Notes: generated by a model from the sequence alone, not told the origin. Shown: positions 1 through 8,735, numbered from the stretch's first letter. The stretch: 64,000 nt of DNA from Enterococcus pallens ATCC BAA-351 (GCF_000407485.1 NZ_ASWD01000003.1:744001-808000), one strand, 5' to 3'. Program-made: numbers and translations.

Positions 1-50
1 ACTTTCACTGATTTTCTTGTATAGTAAATTCAGATAAGGAGTGGATTACT

Positions 51-512
51 TTGGAAAGCTGGTTATTTCTTGGCATTATTTTATTGGTGGCCCTTCTAGC
101 AAAAAATCAAAGCTTACTGATTGCCACACTAGCCGTGCTGGCGTTGAAATTGCTGCCGCAATCAGACAAAATATTGACAACCTTGAACCAAAAAGGTATT
201 AACTGGGGAGTTACCCTGATTTCAGCCACGATTCTTGTGCCGATTGCTACAGGAGACATTGTTTTAAAGGATTTATTGAATACCTTAAAATCCCCCCTAG
301 GCTGGGTAGCGACCATTTGCGGCATTCTAGTCGCAATTTTATCCGCTCGCGGTGTCGGCTTGATTGCTTCATCTCCTGAAGTCACCGTTGCTTTAGTTTT
401 CGGGACGATTGTCGGTGTCGTTTTCTTGAAAGGCGTAGCCGCTGGACCAGTAATTGCTGCTGGGATTACTTACTGTATCATGCAGGCCATTCAAATGTTT
501 GCCGCAAAATAA
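51..512 (+). CDS. DUF441 family membrane protein
   Basis: Small integral membrane protein of 153 residues with a TTG start, preceded by AAGGAG (about 36-41). The chain is almost entirely hydrophobic: segments near residues 5-40, 48-75, 82-100 and 110-150 would cross the membrane, with short polar links. The opening (MESWLFLGIILLVALLAKNQ) and the glycine-rich C-terminal segment match the DUF441 (YeaL/YtwI) family, whose function is not established. It stands alone and is followed by a hairpin. The family assignment is from recognition of the sequence; no role can be inferred from its neighbours. Confidence 0.85.
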   Translation: MESWLFLGIILLVALLAKNQSLLIATLAVLALKLLPQSDKILTTLNQKGINWGVTLISATILVPIATGDIVLKDLLNTLKSPLGWVATICGILVAILSARGVGLIASSPEVTVALVFGTIVGVVFLKGVAAGPVIAAGITYCIMQAIQMFAAK

Positions 513-517
513 AAAGT

Positions 518-551
518 AGCAGGACAATAATCCATCAGATTTTGTCCTGCT
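518..551 (+). terminator. Hairpin after DUF441 gene
   Basis: A 10-bp perfect stem (518-527 with 542-551) starts six bases after the DUF441 stop codon. The U tract after it is poor, so termination strength is uncertain. Confidence 0.55.
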
Positions 552-616
552 AACGTTTATAGTTGGCTATTCAAAAAATACCATTGTAAGAACTAGCCGT
601 ATTAATCAAGTCATCT

Positions 617-1567
617 TTACGGTTGTAATAGAATCTTTCCAACACTTTTACCCGATTCTAAAAATTCATGTGCTTCTTTCCCCTTAGACAGAGCGAAAAT
701 TGTAGGCTCACTGATCTGGATTCTTCCCTCTCTAAAATACTCAAACAGTCGATTACTTCTTTTAATGCGCTCTTGAGAACTACTCAGGTAATCCCACAAA
801 TCTCCAGTTACTATACTTTTAGATTGAGACAGCAATTTAACAAAATCAATGCTAGGAGGATTCCCTCCAGCCATACCAAAGAAAACTACTTTTCCTTTAT
901 TTTTAATTAGGTTGATACTATCCAGCAGTGTGATGCCCACCCCATCATAGACGGTATCAAAGAAAGATAAGTACTCTTCCTCCCAATTTGAATTTCTTAA
1001 AAATACTTTTTTTGCTCCTTGATTCAAGGCTAAACGCTGTTTTTCCTGAGTTGATGTAATTCCATAAACATTGAGACCATCCGCAGTCAACATCTGTGAC
1101 AAAATTTGTCCTACACCACCGCTTATTCCATGTACAAAAACATTGTTATTCGCATGTCCATTACCCAAATCGTGTGCCAAAAAATCTGCCGTTAAGCCTT
1201 GCAGCCCAATGCTTGCTACCAACTTAGCATCCATGTCATCAGGAACTCTTATGGCATTTTCCTCTGGAACAGCTACTAGCGTTGCGTTTGAAAAAGGAAC
1301 ATCGACAAAAAGTACCTTATCCCCAAGTTTGTAGTCGCTGACGGAGCGTCCTAGACCAACAACAGTTCCAACTCCTTCATACCCATTTATATATGGGGTG
1401 CGTTCTTCGATATGATAGGTGCCTTTTCTTCTGTAAATATCTGCGTAATTTAGCCCAATATAATTCATTTCTACTAATAGTTCATTTTCACAAATTATTG
1501 GGTCTGGTAATTCTCCATATTCTAAAACGTCAGAACTGCCAAACTCGTTAAAAAATAAAGCCTTCAT
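617..1567 (-). CDS. Zinc-independent quinone oxidoreductase / MDR-family alcohol dehydrogenase-like protein
   Basis: Medium-chain dehydrogenase/reductase of about 316 residues. The N-terminal GroES-like half contains the MKALFFNEFG opening and a GYEGVGTV segment. The Rossmann half carries HGISGGVGQ, a glycine-rich NADPH-binding loop, and ends with the family's GKILLQP motif. The cysteine and histidine ligands of zinc-dependent alcohol dehydrogenases are not evident, so quinone or enone reduction with NADPH is more likely. The ATG at 1567 is chosen because AGGAG lies about 11 bases upstream; an in-frame TTG at 1588 has no comparable site. It is monocistronic. The physiological substrate is unknown. 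Confidence 0.85.
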   Translation of the reverse strand: MKALFFNEFGSSDVLEYGELPDPIICENELLVEMNYIGLNYADIYRRKGTYHIEERTPYINGYEGVGTVVGLGRSVSDYKLGDKVLFVDVPFSNATLVAVPEENAIRVPDDMDAKLVASIGLQGLTADFLAHDLGNGHANNNVFVHGISGGVGQILSQMLTADGLNVYGITSTQEKQRLALNQGAKKVFLRNSNWEEEYLSFFDTVYDGVGITLLDSINLIKNKGKVVFFGMAGGNPPSIDFVKLLSQSKSIVTGDLWDYLSSSQERIKRSNRLFEYFREGRIQISEPTIFALSKGKEAHEFLESGKSVGKILLQP

Positions 1568-1661
1568 GTCCAATTCGTCTCCTATCAATTAGATAATAGT
1601 TTATTGATAAAACTTCTAATATCGTATCATAGTCTATCCGAAAATAGTAATCTCATCAGAA

Positions 1662-1875
1662 TTAGCTTCTGCTGCGCCTTATACATTTAGATTCGCTCAC
1701 ATTTCCTTCTAGTGCAGGATTTTTATATATTCCGATTGGTGTTTTGGAATCAGTAGCAGCAATTAACTGAATGACCACTTCCAGCATGTTGCTTTCATAT
1801 GTTTTTCCTTTAAAGCAATCGTTTGAAAGCAGCCTTCGTTTTTTAGACCCCCAAGCAGCATATCTACAATGCCGA
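1662..1875 (-). other. Possible decayed coding remnant
   Basis: The gap 1568-1947 holds no intact gene. On the minus strand a stretch of about 70 codons without stops reads like protein (it includes ESNMLEVVIQLIAATDSK and GIYKNPALEGN) and ends at a TAA at 1664-1662, but it has no usable start codon or ribosome binding site. It may be the 3' remnant of a lost gene. The family was not recognised, and a chance open frame is possible. Confidence 0.25.
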
Positions 1876-1904
1876 ATTATTTTACGTTTCCTTGATGGAT
1901 AGCG

Positions 1905-1943
1905 AAATAAAGAAGTTGGCGAAAAATATCACCAACTTCTTTA
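1905..1943 (-). terminator. Terminator of the toxin-antitoxin operon
   Basis: An 11-bp perfect stem (1909-1919 with 1932-1942) lies directly after the toxin stop codon. Read leftwards it is followed by a short U-rich stretch. Confidence 0.65.
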
Positions 1944-1947
1944 TATT

Positions 1948-2270
1948 TTAATGAATAAATCCATCAAATTTCTCTATATACTCTTCAGTCACTGAAAATA
2001 ATCTCAAGAGTGTCACTGTATTCGAATTTTCATCAATCGAGTAGAAGAGTACATTTTTCTCGAGAGGTAAATACCTATATCCTTGAAAGGTAAACATCAA
2101 ATCTGAAGCATCCTTACCCTTTTTTGGAAAAGTTCCTAGTGTATCAAAGGTATCGAAAAGTTGGCTAATCACCCTCTTTGAACGATCCTCAGAAAATTCA
2201 TTTTCCAAATAAAACTAAGTTGGGCCAACTCTGACATTAACTTGTTTGTCAAAACAACCGCATAGCTCAT
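1948..2270 (-). pseudogene. RelE/ParE-family toxin, frameshifted
   Basis: Toxin half of a type II toxin-antitoxin pair, broken by a frameshift. The natural start is the ATG at 2270-2268, overlapping the antitoxin stop as ATGA. That frame reads MSYAVVLTNKLMSELAQL and then leaves the toxin frame near 2206. The remaining 85 codons continue in another frame (ENEFSEDRSKRV, then GYRYLPLEKNVLFYSIDE) and carry the typical RelE/ParE core ending in a hydrophobic strand. Adding one base in the TTTGGAAAA run near 2203-2209 would restore a single protein of about 107 residues. The toxin is therefore probably inactive, or this is a sequencing error. The relation to ParE is by motif and gene order. Confidence 0.7.
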
Positions 2271-2500
2271 AGACCAAATTTCTTTCTGGCTTCAGATAGG
2301 TTGACCACGCCGCTCTTTTCTGCTTGCTTTAATTTTTCAACAATCTCTATGCTTGCTTTCAGACAATCGTACTCTTCAATAGTAATAACTGCATACATTC
2401 CACGGCCATTTTTAGTTAGAAATACTGGTTGATCATTCGTAACTTCCTCAAGCAGCTTATTATAATTTCGTAAATCTGACACAGGTTTAATATTCGGCAT
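2267..2500 (-). CDS. Phd/YefM-family antitoxin
   Basis: Antitoxin of 77 residues that should bind DNA through its N-terminal half and neutralise the downstream toxin with its C-terminal half. The sequence shows the Phd/YefM pattern: MPNIKPVSDLRNYNKLLEEV, then PVFLTKNGRGMYAVITIEEYD, a DNA-binding fold typical of this family. The ATG at 2500 is preceded by AAGGGG nine bases upstream; an in-frame TTG at 2509 is less likely. The stop overlaps the toxin start, so the two are translationally coupled. Since the toxin is frameshifted, the antitoxin may survive as an autoregulator or as a remnant. Confidence 0.85.
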   Translation of the reverse strand: MPNIKPVSDLRNYNKLLEEVTNDQPVFLTKNGRGMYAVITIEEYDCLKASIEIVEKLKQAEKSGVVNLSEARKKFGL

Positions 2501-2640
2501 TCGTCTCAACCCCTTAAAGTAATTGTAGCATTTTTTTACGATTAATTTACAGCACCTTCACCATCGCAACCTATCTTTGTGTCTTCCTGCATTTTCTTGT
2601 AAGATAGACGTAACCAAAAACCTCACGAGGAGGGATAACG

Positions 2641-4383
2641 ATGGTCGGATCAGGAAGAACCGCACGTTTAAGGCAAATCATCAAGGTTGCCAATAAATAT
2701 AAATTGATTAAAAATATCACGCAGCAAACCCATCCAGAAGAAGTGCGGGAGGCCTTCGAAGAATTAGGTCCCACCTTCATTAAAGTCGGACAAATGATGT
2801 CGGTGCGAAACGATATCTTCACTCTTGACTTTACTAAAGAACTACGCAGACTGCAGGATAATGTCAAAACAGATGACTTTGCTGAGGTGAAGCAGCTGGT
2901 GGAGAGCGAACTGGGACTGCCTGTAGAGGAATTATTTAACTCCTTTGATGAGCAGCCCTTTGCCTCAGCCTCTATTGCACAAGCCCATCACGCTACTTTG
3001 AAAAATGATGAGCAAGTGGTAGTAAAGGTTCAGCACCCTGGCATCGACAAAGAAATCGAAACCGATCTTTTACTGTTTGAAAAAGCCTTGCCATTGGCCA
3101 GCTGGGTGCCAGAAAGCAATGTTGTTGATCTTAAGAGTATTTTGAAGGAAATACGTGAATCATTATCCAATGAGCTGGATTTTCGCAAGGAGCTGGAGCA
3201 TGCTGAGCGCTTCTATCAACTGAATAATCGCTGGAAGGAAGTCCGCTCGCCGCGAATGATCGACAGCTATTCCACTAAAAAAGTACTGACGATGGAATTC
3301 ATGCCCGGAAATAATCTGCGAGAGCTGGTAAACTCACCAGAAGATGAGATTGCTTATGGTGACATCACCAATCAGGAATTCAAAGAAATGATCAGTTCAT
3401 TACTAATTGATCATTTCATGAAGCAGGTCTTTGAGGATGGCTTTTTCCACGCCGATCCTCATACTGGCAACATGCTGCTGCAGTTTTTGACAGAGGAAGA
3501 AAACCAGCAGGATCAGGAGCCTAACAATGCGCGCTACGATGGAAAAATTGGTCCCTTCCCCTTCAGCTTTGATTTTTCAACCACAGAACCACTGCGGCCA
3601 TTTCGCTTAAACTTTATCGATTTCGGTATGATGGGTGAAATCACGAAAGAAATGCAGCTGAAAATGAGCAATGTGATTATTGCCATTTATAGTAAGGATA
3701 CTCAGCGAATCGCGAATGCTGTCTTGGCCATCTGTAAGCAGACCGGCCCCTTTTCAGAGCAGCGCTTCAATGAAGAGCTGGATGATTTTCTGAAGCGCTA
3801 TTTAAATATGCCAGTCAAGGAAATCGACATTCAGAAGGTTTTCTCACAGGTGGTAGTAATTTGTCACAACAACAATCTGCAAATTGATGATTCCATTACT
3901 ATGCTGATTAAAGCTTTTGGCACCTTGGAAGGAGTTATCGAGGAGCTGAATCCTGAGCTTTCGTTATTTGAAGTCATCGCACCGTTTGCCCAAAAGTACT
4001 TCTTTGAACAATTTGATTTTAAAGAGGAATTGCGGCAAACAGGCTTGGATTATCTTGGTTCGATTAAAGCCGTTCCTAAGCTGCCCAGTCAGTCGTTGGC
4101 AGTGCTGGAAACCTTTAACAAAGGCAAAGCTAAGCTGAACTTAGAGTTTAAAAATCAGCATATTTTACTGGAAAGAGCCGAAGCAATGGTCAATCGATTA
4201 GTGATTGGACTGATTCTTTCAGCACTGGTGATTGGCTCTTCCCTACTGGTACAAACCGCTCCCCGAGGAGGCACCTTCATCTCCAATTTAGGGATATTCG
4301 GTTATGGTGTTGCGGCGATTTCAATTCTCTTTTTAGTTGTAGAAAGTCTCTACCGTCGTTATAAAAAATGGCGGGAAAAATAA
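2641..4383 (+). CDS. ABC1/AarF/UbiB-family atypical kinase
   Basis: Predicted atypical kinase or ATPase of 580 residues, probably membrane-attached and involved in isoprenoid-lipid or quinone-related functions, as proposed for the UbiB family. Visible family motifs are KVGQ (residues 48-51), the alanine/serine-rich ASIAQAH loop (110-116), the lysine in VVVKVQHPG (about 129), HADPHTGN (270-277) and the metal-binding DFG (327-329). Two hydrophobic segments near residues 520-570 would anchor the C-terminus. The ATG is set by GAGGAGG seven bases upstream. It is a single gene followed by a clear terminator. The exact substrate of this family in Firmicutes is not established. Confidence 0.9.
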   Translation: MVGSGRTARLRQIIKVANKYKLIKNITQQTHPEEVREAFEELGPTFIKVGQMMSVRNDIFTLDFTKELRRLQDNVKTDDFAEVKQLVESELGLPVEELFNSFDEQPFASASIAQAHHATLKNDEQVVVKVQHPGIDKEIETDLLLFEKALPLASWVPESNVVDLKSILKEIRESLSNELDFRKELEHAERFYQLNNRWKEVRSPRMIDSYSTKKVLTMEFMPGNNLRELVNSPEDEIAYGDITNQEFKEMISSLLIDHFMKQVFEDGFFHADPHTGNMLLQFLTEEENQQDQEPNNARYDGKIGPFPFSFDFSTTEPLRPFRLNFIDFGMMGEITKEMQLKMSNVIIAIYSKDTQRIANAVLAICKQTGPFSEQRFNEELDDFLKRYLNMPVKEIDIQKVFSQVVVICHNNNLQIDDSITMLIKAFGTLEGVIEELNPELSLFEVIAPFAQKYFFEQFDFKEELRQTGLDYLGSIKAVPKLPSQSLAVLETFNKGKAKLNLEFKNQHILLERAEAMVNRLVIGLILSALVIGSSLLVQTAPRGGTFISNLGIFGYGVAAISILFLVVESLYRRYKKWREK

Positions 4384-4390
4384 TTTTTTT

Positions 4391-4427
4391 GCACGAACGA
4401 ACCTCCAGTTCTTCGTGCGTTTTTTTG
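4391..4427 (+). terminator. Intrinsic terminator after the AarF-family gene
   Basis: GCACGAA-C-GAAC pairs with GTTC-TTCGTGC (4391-4418, one bulged base) and is followed by seven T's. Confidence 0.9.
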
Positions 4428-4511
4428 CTTAAATTAAAATACACAAGCACAATACTTTGTTATTTTTGAACTTCTCGATAGACTGAAATTACATGAAGGA
4501 GGAGTTTATTT

Positions 4512-5405
4512 ATGACAGAACCTATTTTAAAAGATCCAAGAAAAATGTACCGTCAAGAAGGTTTCGCTAAGCAAGACCAAGAAACGCCTGCTCAAGAAGA
4601 ATACATGCGTGAAAAACCCGATTGTGGCGAAGACAGCTACAAGGGGAACCACAAATTAGAAAACCGTCGAGTGCTTATTACTGGTGCCGACTCAGGAATT
4701 GGCCGAGCAGCAGCCATCGCTTATGCTCGCGAAGGTGCAGACGTGGCCTTCCAATACTTGCCAGGTGAAGAGGAAGATGCTAAAGAAGTAGCTAAGTATA
4801 TTGAAGATGCCGGTCGTAAAGCTGTTTTATTAGCTTATGATTTACGGGATGAATCCGCACCAAAAGAAATCGTCCAACGTGCAGTCGAAGAATTAGGCGG
4901 ATTGGACACAATGGTAATGAATTCTGCCCAACAGATTTCATGGCCTTCCATCGAAGAATTGCCTATGGAACAGGTAAGAGATACTTACACCGTGAATATT
5001 ATTTCGATGTTCGCTTTGGTTAAGGAAGCCCTGCCGCATTTACCGGCTGGAAGTTCAATCATTACAACAACATCCGTTCAAGCATTCAATCCAAGTCCTC
5101 ATTTATTGGATTATGCAACAACAAAATCAGCCATTGCTAACTTTACTGTTGGTTTGGCCCAACAATTAGCAGAAAAAGGGATTCGCGTGAACGGTGTAGC
5201 TCCTGGTCCAATTTGGACGCCTCTGCAATTAGATCAAGGTCAACCTAAAGATGCTTTGCCAGAATTCGGTCAAGACTCTTTACTAGAACGTGCTGGTCAG
5301 CCTGCTGAACTTGCACCAGTCTATGTGTTCTTAGCTTCTAATGATGCCAGCTACGTGACTGCTCAAATTTATGGAGTAACCGGCGGCGAACCAATTAATT
5401 TGTAA
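4512..5405 (+). CDS. SDR-family oxidoreductase (YhdF/general-stress type)
   Basis: Short-chain dehydrogenase/reductase of 297 residues with a 50-residue N-terminal extension (polar, containing EEYMREKPDCG) typical of the YhdF/YdaD group found among general stress proteins. The NAD(P) loop TGADSGIG is at about 57-64, an NSAQQ motif at about 136-140, and the catalytic tyrosine-lysine pair is in DYATTKSA near residue 200. The C-terminus (GGEPINL) is standard for the group. Start by GGAGGAG seven bases upstream of ATG. It is flanked by terminators and so is transcribed alone. Substrate unknown. Confidence 0.9.
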   Translation: MTEPILKDPRKMYRQEGFAKQDQETPAQEEYMREKPDCGEDSYKGNHKLENRRVLITGADSGIGRAAAIAYAREGADVAFQYLPGEEEDAKEVAKYIEDAGRKAVLLAYDLRDESAPKEIVQRAVEELGGLDTMVMNSAQQISWPSIEELPMEQVRDTYTVNIISMFALVKEALPHLPAGSSIITTTSVQAFNPSPHLLDYATTKSAIANFTVGLAQQLAEKGIRVNGVAPGPIWTPLQLDQGQPKDALPEFGQDSLLERAGQPAELAPVYVFLASNDASYVTAQIYGVTGGEPINL

Positions 5406-5419
5406 AAAATATTTTTTTT

Positions 5420-5460
5420 AAAGAGATCAAAACGGCAAAAACGCCGTCCTGATCTCTTTT
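5420..5460 (+). terminator. Intrinsic terminator after SDR gene
   Basis: A nested stem: 5420-5429 pairs with 5450-5459, and an inner ACGGC/GCCGT pair closes the loop. A T run follows. Confidence 0.85.
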
Positions 5461-5594
5461 CTATACACAAAATCCATCTTTAGTCAATAGTTTTTTTAAA
5501 TTATAAGGCATATCATTTTACTTTGTTCGCGGTTTATTTTACCATCATATTGTAAACAAATTAATTAATCTGACGAAAGTTAAGGAGGGTTGTT

Positions 5595-6173
5595 ATGAAC
5601 AAGGGTCTAAAGTCTTTGCTGATAATCATATCGCTAATTTTGCTATCCGTTTTTCTATCAATTGTTGTTATTAATTCACATATTGTGAATATTCCAATGC
5701 AATTGGGGCCAGCGAGATATTTCACATTGACAAACTACATCGCCCAACAATATTTATTCTGGGTTGGCGCTGTTTTAGCCATCTTGATGGTTTTAGCGAT
5801 CTTGGTCATTATCTTTTACCCTAAAACAACTGGCAAATTTACCTTGAAGGATAATCACGGAAAATTATCTTTAGATAAACGTGCTATTGAGGGCTATGTT
5901 CGTACCAGCATCAACCAAGGGGGCTTCATGAACTCTCCAAAGGTTAATGTAAAGGCAACGAATAATAAGATAAAAGTCAAGGTTAAAGGTAACTTAAAAC
6001 GTACCTCATCAATAATTGGCAAAATGGATCTTTGGGCAGCACAAATGCAAGACGAACTTATGCGTGTGCTCGGTCCAAATGAAAAAGTAGTCGTAGATGT
6101 TAAATATGTCGGCTTTGAAGAAGATCAAAAGCAACGAGAAAAAGCATCATCAGATCAGTCACGAGTAGAATAA
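5595..6173 (+). CDS. amaP: AmaP, alkaline-shock-response membrane anchor protein
   Basis: Membrane anchor of 192 residues for Asp23/Gls24-family proteins. Two transmembrane helices lie near residues 7-29 and 55-78. A cytosolic domain follows (TTGKFTLKDNHGKLSLDKRAIEGYV onward) that resembles the Asp23 fold and ends in a charged tail. In Staphylococcus, AmaP holds Asp23 at the membrane. Here it is the first gene of amaP-DUF2273-gls24, with 12-base gaps, so co-transcription and a joint role in envelope stress are likely. Start by AAGGAGG seven bases upstream. The sequence does not show which factor controls the promoter. Confidence 0.9.
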   Translation: MNKGLKSLLIIISLILLSVFLSIVVINSHIVNIPMQLGPARYFTLTNYIAQQYLFWVGAVLAILMVLAILVIIFYPKTTGKFTLKDNHGKLSLDKRAIEGYVRTSINQGGFMNSPKVNVKATNNKIKVKVKGNLKRTSSIIGKMDLWAAQMQDELMRVLGPNEKVVVDVKYVGFEEDQKQREKASSDQSRVE

Positions 6174-6185
6174 GGAGGGGAAACG

Positions 6186-6374
6186 ATGCAAGAGTATATT
6201 ACTAAAGACAAGTTGCCCCTTATTTTCGGGGTGATCGGTTTTATCTTGGCGGTATTGTTCTTTACAGTAGGCTTCTTTAAAACCATTTTATTAATTATTA
6301 TTACTGGAATCGGTGTCGCTGTCGGAAAATATTTGAAAGACAACGGCGTATTAGACAATTATATAAAAAAATAG
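6186..6374 (+). CDS. DUF2273 family small membrane protein
   Basis: A 62-residue protein with two hydrophobic segments (residues 12-32 and 34-50) joined by a very short turn, ending in a lysine-rich tail. DUF2273 proteins are regularly encoded between AmaP and Asp23/Gls24 proteins, and this one sits exactly there. AAGGAGGGG precedes the ATG. It is probably a membrane partner of the Gls24/AmaP complex; its biochemical role is unknown. Confidence 0.88.
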   Translation: MQEYITKDKLPLIFGVIGFILAVLFFTVGFFKTILLIIITGIGVAVGKYLKDNGVLDNYIKK

Positions 6375-6386
6375 GGGGAATTTACC

Positions 6387-6905
6387 ATGGAAAACAAAAC
6401 ACCAATGACTAACAATACACAAGCACCAGCAGCTAACACAAACGTTCGAGGAGAATTAACTTACGAAGATAAAGTAATTCAAAAAATTATCGGCATTGCT
6501 TTAGAAAATATCGACGGTCTATTAACTGTAGACGGCGGCTTCTTCTCTAACATCAAAGACAAATTGGTTAACAGCGATGATGTAACTGCTGGAATCAACA
6601 CTGAAGTTGGTAAGAAGCAAGTAGCAGTTGATATGGATATCGTTGCCGAATATGGTAAAGACATTGAAAAAATTTACGACGAAATGAAAGGCTTAATCAT
6701 TGAAGAAGTGAAGAAAATGACTCACTTAGACGTGGTTGAAGTGAACGTAAACGTTGTAGACATTAAAACTCGTGCTGAATACCAAGACGAAAGTGAAACT
6801 GTTCAAGACAAAGTAAGCAATGCTGCTGAATCAACTGGTAAATTTGCTTCTCGTCAAACAGATAAAGCACGCAACGCAATGGAATCAGAACCACGCGTTC
6901 AATAA
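6387..6905 (+). CDS. gls24: Asp23/Gls24 family envelope stress protein
   Basis: Cytosolic protein of 172 residues, the last gene of the amaP-DUF2273-gls24 operon. The Asp23 domain spans about residues 22-130 (GELTYEDKVIQKIIGIA, then a GLLTVDGG segment and a central VAVDMDIVAEYGKD strand, ending VEVNVNVVDIKTRAEYQ). The last 40 residues are polar and probably disordered. Gls24 of Enterococcus faecalis is a glucose-starvation and bile-salt stress protein linked to virulence, and AmaP tethers such proteins to the membrane. Start by GGGGGAA upstream of ATG. The codon choice looks like that of a highly expressed gene. Confidence 0.9.
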   Translation: MENKTPMTNNTQAPAANTNVRGELTYEDKVIQKIIGIALENIDGLLTVDGGFFSNIKDKLVNSDDVTAGINTEVGKKQVAVDMDIVAEYGKDIEKIYDEMKGLIIEEVKKMTHLDVVEVNVNVVDIKTRAEYQDESETVQDKVSNAAESTGKFASRQTDKARNAMESEPRVQ

Positions 6906-6916
6906 TCTACCTGCTC

Positions 6917-6953
6917 AAAAAGCTGATCTGAAATTCAGATCAGCTTTTTTTTG
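6917..6953. terminator. Bidirectional terminator between gls24 and the P1 peptidase gene
   Basis: AGCTGATCTGA pairs with TTCAGATCAGCT (6921-6945), with A's before and T's after. It overlaps the last codons of the convergent peptidase gene and can end both transcripts. Confidence 0.9.
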
Positions 6954-7917
6954 CGTAATAATCTTTATAAGACAAGTAATCACCATAAGTTTCAGCCTGC
7001 TTTACCCCATCCAAAATCGCTTGCCGAACTGCCTCAACTGTCAAAATTGACACTGCTTCAAAGGTTGCGTTGACCTGATTGGCACAGAGGACAAACATTG
7101 TATCACCATCAAAGGTTGTATGAGCGGGACGAACAGCTCGAGCAATCCCATTATGACTAATATCAGCTAATTTATTAACCTTGGCTTTCGGTAAGGTTGC
7201 ATTGGTCATCACACAGCCAATCACCGTATTCCCGGAATACATATCCCGCAAATCCTGATACCGATTCAAAAATATGGCCTCCGAACAGCCAATTTTTTGC
7301 CCATCACGAGCTCCAGCTAAATAGATCTGCTGCTGTTCGTCGTAAATATCACCAACCGCATTGACTGCCACAACAGCTGATACAAACAATTCTCCATGTC
7401 GGATAGTACAGCTGCCAATGCCACCCTTCATAGCATTCTCAAGGCCATTAATATTTCCCACGCTTGCCCCTGTTCCAGCCCCAAAATTCCCAGCTAAAAA
7501 AGGTTCATTGCTAAACGCTGCCTCGCAAGCTCGATACCCAAAGCTGCTGTCTGCACGAACATCCTGTCTGCCCATCCCTAAATCAAACAAACTAGCCCCA
7601 CTAACATTCGGTACCACACCAATTCCGACATCTCGACCGATTTGGTGTTCCTCCAAATAGTTCACTACCCCATCGCTGGCTGATAAGCCAAAGGCACTGC
7701 CGCCTGATAAAGTTATCCCATGAACCAGCTTTCGATTATTTTCTGACTTCAAGGCATCTGTATCTCGGGTATTAGGTGAACCGCCACGTACACAAACACC
7801 ACCAGTAGCTCCTGCTTCAGCTAAAATCACCGTACAGCCAGTCATTGCTTCTGTATCGGTATAATGCCCCACTTTAAAATAGCGTTGTACCTCTTCCATG
7901 CTCTCCCTGCTTTCCAT
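6940..7917 (-). CDS. P1 family peptidase (DmpA-like aminopeptidase)
   Basis: Member of the P1/DmpA family, N-terminal-nucleophile hydrolases that process themselves and cleave amide bonds at the amino end of small peptides. The family layout is visible: GATGGVCVRGGSPNTRDTD near residues 35-53, HGITLSGGSAFGLSASDGV near 66-84, and NATLPKAKVNKLADISHNG near 240-258, which should hold the serine or threonine nucleophile region. Its ATG shares an A with the stop of the upstream RpiR gene (TAATG), so the two are translationally coupled. A second ATG at 7899 has its purine-rich site too close. The natural substrate is unknown; the link to an aminosugar locus suggests a muropeptide or glycopeptide fragment, which is inference. 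Confidence 0.85.
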   Translation of the reverse strand: MESRESMEEVQRYFKVGHYTDTEAMTGCTVILAEAGATGGVCVRGGSPNTRDTDALKSENNRKLVHGITLSGGSAFGLSASDGVVNYLEEHQIGRDVGIGVVPNVSGASLFDLGMGRQDVRADSSFGYRACEAAFSNEPFLAGNFGAGTGASVGNINGLENAMKGGIGSCTIRHGELFVSAVVAVNAVGDIYDEQQQIYLAGARDGQKIGCSEAIFLNRYQDLRDMYSGNTVIGCVMTNATLPKAKVNKLADISHNGIARAVRPAHTTFDGDTMFVLCANQVNATFEAVSILTVEAVRQAILDGVKQAETYGDYLSYKDYYAKKS

Positions 7918-8735
7918 TAATCAATACTCTTATCCAGAATGGAGCGCAGCACCTTCGCTCGCAATTCCACAGAGTCTATATTATTTTTGACCTCATAGCC
8001 TTGGACTAATAAGTCACAAAGATAAAGCTGAGAAATCTTTCCAGCTAATGAAGCACCATCTAAAAATTCCTGAACAGCCGTCTGAAGTACAATATCAGCC
8101 AATTCGGCAATTGGTGAGGATAAATAATTGGTAATTGCCAACACCTTCGCCTGATTTTGCTTGGCTATTTTTAACGAATTATACGTATCCTTCGTTTTTC
8201 CAGACAAAGAAAAGCCAATTACCAAATCCTTTTCAGTCAATAGTGAAGCAATTTGTGCCTGAAAATGCGGATCAATAACGGTACAGGAATGTACCCCTAC
8301 TCGTAAAAACATCGCTTCTAAATCTTTCCCGGTATTTCCACTAGAACCAACACCAAACATGTAGATGCGTTCTGCCTCAGTAATCGCCTGAACCGCCTGA
8401 TCCAGCTTCCCTGAATCCAACAAATGATTGGTGGTTTTTAACGAGTCATTTACCTTTTGAGCTGTTTTAGCAAACACATCCGCAATTTGAGAAACCTCCT
8501 GCTGCTTACTAAAATCTTCTTTAGCAATTTCTATTTTCAAATCAGAAAAGCCTGAGAAACCCAGCTTTTGGCAAAAACGGATGATGGTTCCATCCCCCAC
8601 ATTAGTGGCTGATTTAATCTCACTCATCGTACTATAAACAATTTTTTCACCGCTGGACAAAATATAATCAGCTACTTTTTTCTCTGATTTCGTCAAGTTG
8701 GAATAGCTCTCTTGAATTTTATACGTAATTGTCAT
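7917..8735 (-). CDS. MurR/RpiR-family transcriptional regulator
   Basis: Regulator of 272 residues. The N-terminal HTH_6 domain (residues 1-75) contains KVADYILS and the recognition helix region NVGDGTIIRFCQKLGFSGFSDLK. A SIS sugar-phosphate-binding domain follows (about 105-245, with FGVGSSGNTGKDLEAMFLRVG). These proteins usually sense a phosphosugar made by the pathway they control. Divergent transcription from nanE and the PTS gene suggests it controls that operon, with N-acetylmannosamine-6-phosphate or a related sugar phosphate as likely effector (inference). The P1 peptidase gene is co-transcribed downstream. Confidence 0.88.
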   Translation of the reverse strand: MTITYKIQESYSNLTKSEKKVADYILSSGEKIVYSTMSEIKSATNVGDGTIIRFCQKLGFSGFSDLKIEIAKEDFSKQQEVSQIADVFAKTAQKVNDSLKTTNHLLDSGKLDQAVQAITEAERIYMFGVGSSGNTGKDLEAMFLRVGVHSCTVIDPHFQAQIASLLTEKDLVIGFSLSGKTKDTYNSLKIAKQNQAKVLAITNYLSSPIAELADIVLQTAVQEFLDGASLAGKISQLYLCDLLVQGYEVKNNIDSVELRAKVLRSILDKSID

